Assembly: GCA_018242765.1 (NCBI GenBank)
Contig: JAFEBH010000023.1
Span: 1-64,000, forward strand
Direction of reading: 5' to 3'
Source of the DNA: Nitrospira sp.
GTDB lineage: Bacteria; Nitrospirota; Nitrospiria; Nitrospirales; Nitrospiraceae
DNA length: 64,000 bases
The translations under genes and the position numbers were made by a program. Below, in pieces: positions 25,570 through 33,007 of the stretch (positions are counted from its first letter, which is position 1; each line of letters starts with the position of its first letter). The notes below the pieces were generated by a model, which was not told the origin of the DNA, did no database searches, and worked only from the letters and a program-made list of their open reading frames with translations.

Positions 25570-27740
25570 AGCCCCTCCGCCTTTCCGGAACTCCTGACCG
25601 TCTGCACAGCCCCCTTGAGCGATGCTGAGAGCCGGTTGACCATCTCATCATCCGCACGGCCGAGTTCCGCCAGTGCCACCGTGGCGCGATCGTATTGTTT
25701 CAATGCAGTCCAATGCTGAGCCATTTGCAGGCGAGCCCATTCTGCTTGGCGGGCCTTGGGTTTCTTCTCCAATACCGACTGATACGCTGCGATCGCCCGT
25801 TCATGTCGATTGAGTCGAGATAACGTATCGGCATAGGCCAGCAATGCATTGGGGGACGCGACTGCCCCGGCCTTAAAGCCTTCTTCATAGGCGAGCACCG
25901 ACTCTTCAAGTTTCTCAAGTTCTCCCAACGTCTTGGCCAGCTCGAGATACATCGCAGGACGCTCTCGATGACCGGGATGGCGCAGTAGCCACGTCCGACA
26001 CAGGTGGAGGAGCCCCTGCATATCTCGCTGCTGCCGCATGGCTTGCACAAGCAACAGCACGACTTCCCCTTCGTAGGTACCCAGCGGATACTGAAAACGA
26101 TACCGCTCAAGCACCTTCCGCGCCGCATCGGGATCACGCTGATCGAGATAAATCTTTCCAAGCCCGATCAAGGCCGGCTCGATCAATGCCGGATCGTTGT
26201 GCATCTTGATCACCTGTTGATAAAGACTGATGGCTTCCGCAGCAAACCCCAGTCGACGATGTGCTTCAGCGATCTGCAGCAGCAGAGGCAAGCGGGCATA
26301 GCGTTGCCTGGCCACAGCCCCATGCCGGTGGAACAAACTGACCACCGTCAGATCATCCTGCGATGCGACGGCCGCTTCAATCCATGGAGTCAACAGTGCG
26401 ACAAGGCGGTCCGCCGCCTTCACAGCCCAAGGGTCATTCCCATTCGCCGTCCTCAGGGTGATATCTCGGTAGAGACGAACGCCCTGATTCATCTCATTGG
26501 CCTGCTCCGCTTCTTTCGCTAAATAAAAGAGCGCTTCATTCCCGGTTGGGTTCGCGGCTTCTCGCGCGGCAATGTCTTCCAACAACGACCGATACGATGC
26601 GGCAGTCTGGGACGCCTGCGGAACATCACGCATCATGGCGCTGACGGTCCGCTCCAGCGACTCGATTCCCGTGGCCTGTGCTGTCTCAGCCCGCTGAACG
26701 GCCAAGCGGAGCTTGGCGGTCGCGGCTGGCAGGCTATAAGGGTAGAGCGCCGGAATCAGGGCGTAGACAAACTCCGCGAGTCGCTGGTTGGCGCTGGCCC
26801 GCAGGCTCTCGGCAAGCTGCAACAGCGCCGCAGGCGTATGCTCATGGCGGGGGTAGAGGTTGTACAACAACAGCAGCAACTCCCTTGCGGAAGCCTCATG
26901 TTGAAGCCTGATTTCGGTCACAGCAAAACGCTGAATCGCAAGAGGATCCGCTTTCACCAGATGCGGCCATCGTCGATAGGCGAGATCGAAGAAGGGTTGG
27001 GCATCGGCATATCGCTGCTGCCGATACAAGGCATGGGCTAATCCCAGCGTAGCCCCTTGCAACAGCGGCTCATGCTCAGTTCGTGTGCGGACATTCGAAA
27101 ACGCATGCTCGGCCTCGCTCCACTTTCCCATCGCCATGCACGCATAGCCCAGACCAAGCAACGACCGCGGACCATCGAACTGATGGCCCTCACTGTGAGC
27201 CAGGGCTTGCTCATAGAACACTTTCGCCTCTTGATACCATCCTTGCTCAAAATACAAGTCAGCAATCCGCCACTCTGCTCTCCGAGCATTCAGCGACTGC
27301 GGATGGTCTCGCAGGAGTTTCTTGTACTCTTGGATTCCCAGAGAACGACCTTGGCCTGAGGAGTCCTCACGAAGGGCCAATTCAATGAGGAACGCCTTCG
27401 CCGACGGCACAAGCGGGCTTTCAGGATAATCCGTGACAATCTTCGCAAAGAATCGTTGCGCCTCCGCCCAGGTCTGCTTCTTGTACGCAGACTGCCCCTC
27501 CTGCCAGGCCAACCCATCGATCCCGGTGGACTGCCCCTCGAAGCGTGGACCGTCGTCCGGCAACAAGAGTGTCAGTCGTTCGACCGGGGCTTGGTTTTTC
27601 ACGGCTGCCGGACGTTCACTGGCCGGAAGACCGGCACTCTTCCCAGAGGGAAGCGTTTGCCCGATTGCCACAGGAGGCACGACCGCCCAGACAACGAACT
27701 GGAGGATCACCCGGACATATGGGAGACGACAGAGATCCAC
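25566..27740 (-). CDS. TPR-repeat exported protein
   Basis: 724 residues. A hydrophobic N-terminal segment (about 9-27) looks like a signal peptide or anchor, so the repeats probably lie in the periplasm. The rest is a long series of tetratricopeptide-like helical pairs (for example AYKKQTWAEAQRFFAKIVTDYP, in parts; FEQGWYQEAKVFYEQAL; LNRHERAIAAYQSVLEKKP). The start is GTG with no clear ribosome site. Its stop overlaps the kinase start (ATGA), so the TPR protein, kinase and activator are made together. A scaffold or sensor-partner role for flagellar assembly is inferred from context only. Confidence 0.75.
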   Translation of the reverse strand: MDLCRLPYVRVILQFVVWAVVPPVAIGQTLPSGKSAGLPASERPAAVKNQAPVERLTLLLPDDGPRFEGQSTGIDGLAWQEGQSAYKKQTWAEAQRFFAKIVTDYPESPLVPSAKAFLIELALREDSSGQGRSLGIQEYKKLLRDHPQSLNARRAEWRIADLYFEQGWYQEAKVFYEQALAHSEGHQFDGPRSLLGLGYACMAMGKWSEAEHAFSNVRTRTEHEPLLQGATLGLAHALYRQQRYADAQPFFDLAYRRWPHLVKADPLAIQRFAVTEIRLQHEASARELLLLLYNLYPRHEHTPAALLQLAESLRASANQRLAEFVYALIPALYPYSLPAATAKLRLAVQRAETAQATGIESLERTVSAMMRDVPQASQTAASYRSLLEDIAAREAANPTGNEALFYLAKEAEQANEMNQGVRLYRDITLRTANGNDPWAVKAADRLVALLTPWIEAAVASQDDLTVVSLFHRHGAVARQRYARLPLLLQIAEAHRRLGFAAEAISLYQQVIKMHNDPALIEPALIGLGKIYLDQRDPDAARKVLERYRFQYPLGTYEGEVVLLLVQAMRQQRDMQGLLHLCRTWLLRHPGHRERPAMYLELAKTLGELEKLEESVLAYEEGFKAGAVASPNALLAYADTLSRLNRHERAIAAYQSVLEKKPKARQAEWARLQMAQHWTALKQYDRATVALAELGRADDEMVNRLSASLKGAVQTVRSSGKAEGL

Positions 27741-27773
27741 AGCGCGAAGACATCAGCAAAGCTCATGCCCCTC

Positions 27774-27802
27774 ATTACAATAAAAAATTCGAATGAAATC
27801 AA
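27774..27802 (-). promoter_or_regulatory. Candidate sigma-70 promoter for the TPR-kinase-regulator unit
   Basis: On the minus strand TTGATT, a 17-nt AT-rich spacer and TGTAAT. Expected start near 27767, about 27 nt before the TPR gene GTG. It is the only plausible promoter in the 118-nt spacer between the upstream regulator and this unit. Confidence 0.5.
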
Positions 27803-27858
27803 AGGAGTTAGCGCCAGAATTTGAAAACCTGTGCGAATGGCGTCAGGGCAGGCGTCGC

Positions 27859-29316
27859 CTAGGTCGGAAGGTCGTCAATCTTTTGACTGGATGAGCGGGG
27901 CCAGAGAGGAAGGGTTTCAACGTGGGAGCGTGGATCAACTCCCTTGCGTTTCAATTTTTCAACCAAGGTGGTTCGATTCAGATGGAGCAACTGCGCGGCT
28001 CTGGAGGTGACGCCGTTGGCTTTGCGCAACGCCTCCATGATGAGATGCTTCTCGTACTGCTCCACCTCTCTCGAGAGATTGATCCCGTCATCGTTGAACC
28101 GAATGAACTGCTCCTTGAATTCAGGCGCCGGTGACCGGCGACCGATTTTGGGAGGCAAGTCCTCCACAACCAAGGTCCCCTGCTTTTTCAGGACGACCAA
28201 GCGTTCGATCATGTTCTCCAACTCACGGATGTTGCCGGGCCAATCGTACTCGATCAAAACCTGCAGCGCATCCGACGAAAAACCCGACACATCCGTATGC
28301 TTGCTCTGATTGAAACGTGTCAGAAAGTGCTCAATGAGCAGCGGAATATCACTTCGCCGTTCTCGAAGGGGAGGAATCAGGATGGGAATGACATTGAGCC
28401 GATAGAAGAGATCCTTCCGAAATCGCCGTTCCTCCACCTGCAGCTCTAAATCCTGATTCGTCGCCGCGATAATGCGCACGTCCACATGAATCGTGCGATT
28501 GCCGCCGACCCGTTCAAATTCCCGCTCCTGCAATACCCGCAGCAGTTTGACCTGTAAGGGAAGACTCATTTCGCCGATTTCATCGAGAAAAATCGTCCCG
28601 CCGTTCGCCAATTCAAACCGACCCATCCGCGAATGGGTGGCACCGGTAAACGCGCCTTTTTCATGTCCGAAGAGTTCAGACTCCAGTAGATTTTCAGGAA
28701 TCGCCCCGCAATTCACCGGAACGAGCGGTCGGTCTCGTCGCAGACTGTTGAAGTGGAGCATGCGGGCGACCAGTTCCTTGCCGGTGCCGCTCTCACCTTG
28801 GATCATGACCGTGCTGTCGCTGTCGGCGACCTTTTGCACAAACTCCAGCACCTGTTGCATCGGCTCACTGACTCCGACCAACTGTTCCAACCGATACTGA
28901 TCCCGGACGGCCTTCCGTAGCAGGTGGTTTTCCTGTCGCAGCCGATAAAACTCCGCCGCCTTTCGCACCACCACCGCCACCGTCTCGAGATCAAAGGGCT
29001 TGGTTATGAAATCGAAGGCCCCGGACTTCATGGCCCGCACCGCGGTTTCAATCGTCCCGAACCCGGTCATCATGATGGAGATGATCTTGGCATCCTGCTT
29101 GACCAGACGATCGATGATCTCCAACCCATCGATATCAGGCAACTGCAAATCCGTGATGACGATATGGACAACTGACTCCTTGGCAATTTGGATCGCCGTG
29201 GTGCCGTCCTCAGCCATGGTCACGCCATAACCTTCCTGCAGCAGCACCTCCTGCAGAATCGCCCGGACGGCGGCATCGTCATCGACTACCAGCACGTTGA
29301 CTTGATTGGTACTCAT
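27859..29316 (-). CDS. Sigma-54-dependent response regulator (NtrC family, second copy)
   Basis: 485 residues. An intact receiver domain (VLVVDDDAAVR, acceptor aspartate in VITDLQLPDIDG, K in FITKPFD) is followed by an AAA+ domain (GESGTGKE, GAFTGA, the EFERVGGNRTIHVDVR region) and a C-terminal Fis-type helix-turn-helix (TSRAAQLLHLNRTTLVEKLKR). It is the most upstream gene of the flagellar region. In polar-flagellated bacteria a comparable slot is taken by the master regulator FleQ/FlrA. FleQ has a degenerate receiver, whereas this one keeps the phosphorylation residues, so it may be a phosphorylation-controlled master or a general NtrC paralogue. Confidence 0.9.
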   Translation of the reverse strand: MSTNQVNVLVVDDDAAVRAILQEVLLQEGYGVTMAEDGTTAIQIAKESVVHIVITDLQLPDIDGLEIIDRLVKQDAKIISIMMTGFGTIETAVRAMKSGAFDFITKPFDLETVAVVVRKAAEFYRLRQENHLLRKAVRDQYRLEQLVGVSEPMQQVLEFVQKVADSDSTVMIQGESGTGKELVARMLHFNSLRRDRPLVPVNCGAIPENLLESELFGHEKGAFTGATHSRMGRFELANGGTIFLDEIGEMSLPLQVKLLRVLQEREFERVGGNRTIHVDVRIIAATNQDLELQVEERRFRKDLFYRLNVIPILIPPLRERRSDIPLLIEHFLTRFNQSKHTDVSGFSSDALQVLIEYDWPGNIRELENMIERLVVLKKQGTLVVEDLPPKIGRRSPAPEFKEQFIRFNDDGINLSREVEQYEKHLIMEALRKANGVTSRAAQLLHLNRTTLVEKLKRKGVDPRSHVETLPLWPRSSSQKIDDLPT

Positions 29317-29348
29317 AAAATTTGGAATACGAAATGCGTGGCGCGCTT

Positions 29349-29377
29349 AGAATAATGGCCCGGAGCACCCATTGCAA
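29349..29377 (-). promoter_or_regulatory. Candidate sigma-70 promoter for the first NtrC-type regulator
   Basis: On the minus strand TTGCAA, a 17-nt spacer and TATTCT, about 33 nt upstream of the ATG at 29316. Good spacing and reasonable hexamers. No sigma-54 site was seen here, so this regulator would sit at the top of the hierarchy. Confidence 0.45.
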
Positions 29378-30053
29378 GCGATATCAATTAGTGTGACAAG
29401 GATCGAAAGGAGAAGCAGGTTTCTTGACAGGCTTGTCGGCCTATTAAGACTGTTCGGCACACGGCATGCTTATACAGACATCGATGGACTGGCATCGCTC
29501 AATCGAATTGCCAGACTGACTCGATATGTTTATTTTATCGATAGCACAAATTGAGGAACCGGCGGCGGAATTGTTCCGTGAACTGCCTAGAACAACGGCT
29601 CAGACTGAAAAGAAGGCTCGTTAAAATAATAGCGTTCTTCTTCACCCACAAGTCGGTCGAGGAACTCTGTACATTCCTTCGCGATGACCTGCACACTGTC
29701 GGCTTGAATACTCCAGGGAAGAACCTTGCGCACAAGTCGATTTGAACTTATGAGTGAGAGCGCCACATGGCCTTTGCAGCATGTTGCCTATTTTCTAGGC
29801 GTCCGCTGTGTCAGAAGCAGACCACCACTCGTGGTAGGGATCTGGAATCTTCCGAACTTATCGACAGACTTCATCTGCTTAAAAAGATGATTGAGGAAGT
29901 TCCGACAGGACTCTCGCAGTCGCCTCACAGCAGCCGACCTTGATCTGAGACCTGAATATCAGCCTTCGAACATTTTGATCAAACTCATGGTTTAGCCTGT
30001 GAGTGGTCCGTATTCAGGCAATACAGCATGCCTAATATACGATGCATATAAGC
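29378..30053. other. Intergenic region without a recognisable gene
   Basis: Spacer between the divergent flagellar regulator and hipB, more AT-rich than its surroundings. Short open frames here (the longest about 66 codons, on either strand) lack ribosome sites and recognisable sequence. An 8-bp inverted pair CCTGAATA (29952-29959) and TATTCAGG (30011-30018), and a small perfect repeat GTATT-N5-AATAC (30010-30024), lie upstream of the hipB promoter and could be regulatory. Nothing else is visible. Confidence 0.6.
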
Positions 30054-30082
30054 TTGAAATATTGATTAATGACTAGTATATT
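30054..30082 (+). promoter_or_regulatory. hipBA promoter, apparently leaderless
   Basis: TTGAAA (30054-30059), a 17-nt spacer and TATATT (30077-30082) make a near-consensus sigma-70 promoter. The predicted transcription start falls at 30089-30090, which is the first base of the hipB ATG. No Shine-Dalgarno sequence precedes the ATG, so the transcript would be leaderless. Confidence 0.7.
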
Positions 30083-30087
30083 AGTCA
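30070..30087 (+). promoter_or_regulatory. hipBA operator (palindrome over the -10 box)
   Basis: TGACTA-GTATAT-TAGTCA: two perfect 6-bp arms around a 6-bp centre, covering the -10 box and ending one base before the hipB start. This is the expected location for binding by the HipB dimer and autorepression. Confidence 0.7.
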
Positions 30088-30088
30088 C

Positions 30089-30367
30089 ATGCTCCCTCTG
30101 TTCTCCTTAGGAGAAGCAATCGCAAGAAAGCGTAACGCGCTGGGCTGGAGTCAGACTGTACTCGCGAAGAAGGCACGAGTCGCACGCTCCACACTTGAGG
30201 CGTTGGAGAACGCGCGCCTGGGCGAGCTCGGCTATGCGAAAATCACCAATATTCTGACGGCCCTGGGGCTGGAGCTCAAACTGCAGGAAGCCAGTGCGCG
30301 CCGCCCCACGCTCGACGATCTCATGAGCGAGGAGCAGGATGATCAAGGTCTGGACCGACGCCGCTGA
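30089..30367 (+). CDS. hipB: HipB-like antitoxin (XRE-family repressor)
   Basis: 92-residue DNA-binding antitoxin. An XRE-type helix-turn-helix occupies residues 8-65 (GEAIARKRNALGWSQTVLAKKA, in parts, then RSTLEALENARLGELGYAKI). The C-terminal tail is acidic and probably flexible. In HipBA systems it neutralises the kinase toxin and represses the operon. The ATG coincides with the predicted transcription start. The 3-prime end overlaps hipA by 29 nt, which supports coupled translation. Confidence 0.88.
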   Translation: MLPLFSLGEAIARKRNALGWSQTVLAKKARVARSTLEALENARLGELGYAKITNILTALGLELKLQEASARRPTLDDLMSEEQDDQGLDRRR

Positions 30368-31568
30368 AGCGGGTCTGCTGGATCGCTTCGGTGCGAGAGG
30401 CAGTACCTTCGCTTATCAGACGAACACGCCGCCTCTCCGTGCGGTGTCCGTGACCATGCCCGTTCGCTTACCCTCGTATAACGCCTCCTTCGGACTGCTT
30501 CCCATTTTTGAGATGAACTTACCCGAGGGCGTGCTTCGCGAACGCCTCCGGCTCGCCTTCGCCAAGGCCAGGGGCACCTTTGATGACTTCGACCTGCTTG
30601 GCATCGTCGGACGCTCGCAGGTCGGACGTATCCGCTATACCGGTGCACAAGAAGAACTTCAGGAAAGCGTCCCCTTTCAGTCCATCGATGAAATTTTAGA
30701 AAAGCGCCGCGGTGGGGATCTGTTTCGTTACCTGCTCGATAAATTCGCATCCTTCTCCGGTATCAGCGGCGTGCAGCCCAAAATTCTCGTGCGCGACGAA
30801 GGCACCTCCGTGCCACTCAACAAGGCAGACCACAGGCTCTCGCAGAGCTATCAGGGCGCGACGCATATTGTGAAGTTTTGGGAACAACACGAATACCCTC
30901 AACTCGCGGCGAATGAGTTTTTTTGCCTCAAAGTGGCCGAACTGTGCGGCCTTGAGGTGCCGCCCTGTCGGCTTGCTGAGGATGCACTCGCGTTGGTCAT
31001 TGACCGCTTCGACTTGCGGTCGGACGGCACCTATTATGGCTTCGAGGATTTCTGTGTGCTGAATGCCAAGCGCACCGATCAGAAATATAGCGGCAGTTAC
31101 GAAACCTCGATCATGAAGCGATTCACCCAGTTTGCGAGCTCATCGCAGGTTGGCGAAGGCCTGGAACGGCTCTTCACCCTCATCGTCATCAATTGCGCCA
31201 TACGGAACGGCGATGCGCATCTCAAGAACTTCGGCATCGTCTATGACGACATCCAAGGCGAGGCGAGGCTGGCTCCCGTCTATGATCTGGTGACTACCTC
31301 GGTCTATCTGCCTAAAGACAGTATGGCCTTGACGCTCAATGGCTCGACGAACTGGCCGACCGCGAAAGAACTCCAACGGCTGGGTGAGACGCGCCTGGGC
31401 AGCTCCCCAGCCCATACCCGTGAGATCCTGAAACGCGTTGTGGATGCGATGGAGACCGTCACCTCCCAGCTACGCGTTTACATCAGAGGCCATCCGGATT
31501 TCGAGGACGTCGGCAACCACATGATTGCGCAGTGGGAGCAGGGCATGGCAACTTCGCTTCGGTCTTAA
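30339..31568 (+). CDS. hipA: HipA-like serine/threonine kinase toxin
   Basis: 409-residue HipA-family kinase. Known members phosphorylate glutamyl-tRNA synthetase or related targets and cause growth arrest or persistence. The N-terminal HipA_N-like part covers about residues 5-110. The glycine-rich phosphate loop is SGISGVQPK, the catalytic loop is NGDAHLKNF, and the metal-binding aspartate lies in APVYDLVTT. All key residues are present, so the protein should be active. The length is slightly below the E. coli protein (440). Located on the opposite strand to both neighbouring loci, a typical accessory insertion. Confidence 0.9.
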   Translation: MIKVWTDAAEAGLLDRFGARGSTFAYQTNTPPLRAVSVTMPVRLPSYNASFGLLPIFEMNLPEGVLRERLRLAFAKARGTFDDFDLLGIVGRSQVGRIRYTGAQEELQESVPFQSIDEILEKRRGGDLFRYLLDKFASFSGISGVQPKILVRDEGTSVPLNKADHRLSQSYQGATHIVKFWEQHEYPQLAANEFFCLKVAELCGLEVPPCRLAEDALALVIDRFDLRSDGTYYGFEDFCVLNAKRTDQKYSGSYETSIMKRFTQFASSSQVGEGLERLFTLIVINCAIRNGDAHLKNFGIVYDDIQGEARLAPVYDLVTTSVYLPKDSMALTLNGSTNWPTAKELQRLGETRLGSSPAHTREILKRVVDAMETVTSQLRVYIRGHPDFEDVGNHMIAQWEQGMATSLRS

Positions 31569-31659
31569 CTGAGCGAGGTTCGCCAGGAGAACAGGCTCGG
31601 AACACTTGACCCCAAGGCCGAGAGTCTGTAAAACTGCAACTCATTCAAATCATTAGGCT
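31569..31659. other. Spacer between hipA and the tRNA fragment
   Basis: 91 nt with no gene, strong hairpin or promoter that I can support. It opens the 671-nt gene-free stretch between hipA and the methyltransferase gene. That stretch also holds the tRNA fragment, a hairpin and an inverted-repeat element listed separately. Confidence 0.5.
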
Positions 31660-31700
31660 GCTGGCGTAGCTCAATCGGCAGAGCAGCGGTTTTGTAATCC
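31660..31700 (+). pseudogene. 5-prime half of a tRNA-Thr(UGU) gene
   Basis: GCTGGCGTAGCTCAATCGGC continues through GAGC of the D stem, an anticodon-stem 5-prime strand GCGGT and an anticodon loop TTTGTAA with TGT at 31693-31695. It matches a bacterial tRNA-Thr from position 1 to about 38-41. After that the 3-prime anticodon stem, variable loop, T arm and acceptor 3-prime strand are absent, so no functional tRNA can fold. It looks like a breakpoint at the anticodon loop, as left by a site-specific integration or an excision scar. Confidence 0.8.
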
Positions 31701-31793
31701 TCTCCGAGACCTCCACGCAAACCCTTATCAGAGCAGCGCAATACCGCTCCAGCAAAAGCGTTTCGCTGTTTTATGAGTTCAGTTTAGCTCAGT

Positions 31794-31811
31794 CCAATTC
31801 CGTGGAATTGG
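31794..31811. repeat. Perfect short hairpin
   Basis: CCAATTCC-GT-GGAATTGG, an 8-bp perfect inverted repeat with a 2-nt loop. No T-tract follows on either strand, so it is not a typical intrinsic terminator. It could be a protein-binding or recombination site near the tRNA fragment. Confidence 0.5.
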
Positions 31812-31939
31812 GGCCTATTTTGCCGCGAAGAGAACACGCCGGGAACACGTAGGGTTAGTATCTAGACGCTTCGGATGAAGTGGCAGTTTTAGCTATGGAA
31901 ATAGGATCAAGCCGGCATCCCTTTCGGTTGTACATTAAG

Positions 31940-32035
31940 GAAGGTCTGATTAATGAATTGAGCGTTTCGGCTCACTAACTCTCAGATTGGGGATTTGACT
32001 GGTTTCTGCTCACAATTCCGAATTAATCAGCCTTC
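31940..32035. mobile_element. MITE-like element or IS remnant with terminal inverted repeats
   Basis: Left end GAAGGTCTGATTAAT (31940-31954) and right end ATTAATCAGCCTTC (32022-32035) are inverted copies differing by one inserted base. Similarity continues inward with small gaps (GAATT and GAGC blocks). The 96-nt unit has no coding capacity. I see no clear target-site duplication. It resembles a small non-autonomous element or the fused ends of a deleted insertion sequence. Confidence 0.5.
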
Positions 32036-32239
32036 TGCAGTCAACTAAGCCTCCGTTGAGGAGCACTTCATGGTCCTACCACTCTTCCCCCTCCACTCAA
32101 CATGTTTCATGAGACCACGAAGAGCCGGACGAAATTGAACAGAAAGATAGTGAAAGGACGCGCAGAGATGCAGGGACATTGTGAAACTGGTAAAGAAGGC
32201 CCTTGGAGAAACAGCGGTCCAGCGCCCATAAACAAATCC
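32036..32239. other. Spacer downstream of the methyltransferase gene
   Basis: About 200 nt between the inverted-repeat element and the stop codon of the last NRPS-operon gene. No coding region or convincing terminator hairpin for the operon is visible. Confidence 0.5.
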
Positions 32240-33007
32240 CTACTGCTCACTTAGAGCAAGTACAGGGGTTTCTTCCACCTGACACTCCCAGAAGCTCCAA
32301 GAATAGTCCATGGAGATCACTTGATACTCGGTTCGTTTGATGAACCCCGCGTATTCCTCGAGCATCAATTCCTCTACTGGGCACGAATAGGCAATGAGGA
32401 CACGATGTCCGCTGGCTGCTTGAAAGCGACGCAGATTCTCGGCGACGTGCTTGAATACTGGCCCGAGAAATGGCCGGTACATGTAAATGAGAAGATTCGT
32501 GTTCGGAAACACAAAATCCGCAGCATTGACGCAGCTCACCCGGACATTTCTACAGAGGACCGGATTTCTTACGTCCGACAAGTATCGGTTGATATTGGTT
32601 TCCGCCACCTCGCAATGCACCGGAGACAGTTCCACACCGATCACTTCCTTAAACGGCATTTGCGCCGCCACGAGCAAGGTTCGTCCCTTCCCACAGCCTA
32701 AATCGATGAATGAATATTGATCCAGATCCAGGCCCTTGGTCGTATTCGTCAGAATATTCCGGATGACGAGTTCCCTGGTTGGAACATAACCGACTGCCAA
32801 GCTCCTGGCCGTCTCATCGGCGATGCCTGCTTCGGAGGATTCCGTGACACCGGATGTCATCACCCCGTATTTCTTGTCGAAATCGTCATGTGGCTTTTGG
32901 CTCAAGAGATAGAGGATGATTTCTTTGAGCGTCTCCCAGAAACCAAAGACGCGATAGGTATTCATCACGATCTTGAATTTTCCGCTGTTATCAGGGTTGT
33001 ACTGCAT
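32240..33007 (-). CDS. Class I SAM-dependent methyltransferase
   Basis: 255 residues. The SAM-binding motif I FIDLGCGKGRTL lies near residue 98, followed by the acidic strand end GVELSP, a typical Rossmann methyltransferase pattern. The C-terminal half is less familiar (LLIYMYRPFLGPVF in the motif IV area). I chose the ATG at 33007 because AAGGAG lies 5 nt upstream. An ATG at 33028 is also open. The start overlaps the end of the final NRPS gene by 17 nt, so it is translationally coupled and probably acts on the peptide product. O-, N- or carboxyl-methylation cannot be told from sequence. Confidence 0.75.
   Translation of the reverse strand: MQYNPDNSGKFKIVMNTYRVFGFWETLKEIILYLLSQKPHDDFDKKYGVMTSGVTESSEAGIADETARSLAVGYVPTRELVIRNILTNTTKGLDLDQYSFIDLGCGKGRTLLVAAQMPFKEVIGVELSPVHCEVAETNINRYLSDVRNPVLCRNVRVSCVNAADFVFPNTNLLIYMYRPFLGPVFKHVAENLRRFQAASGHRVLIAYSCPVEELMLEEYAGFIKRTEYQVISMDYSWSFWECQVEETPVLALSEQ

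Noticed and set aside
27838..27858. Possible terminator between the first NtrC-type gene and the TPR gene
   Set aside because: The repeated GGCGTC units are direct and not inverted, so no stable hairpin forms.
29535..29745. Small open frames on both strands between the flagellar regulator and hipB
   Set aside because: About 60-66 codons, no ribosome sites, no recognisable sequence.
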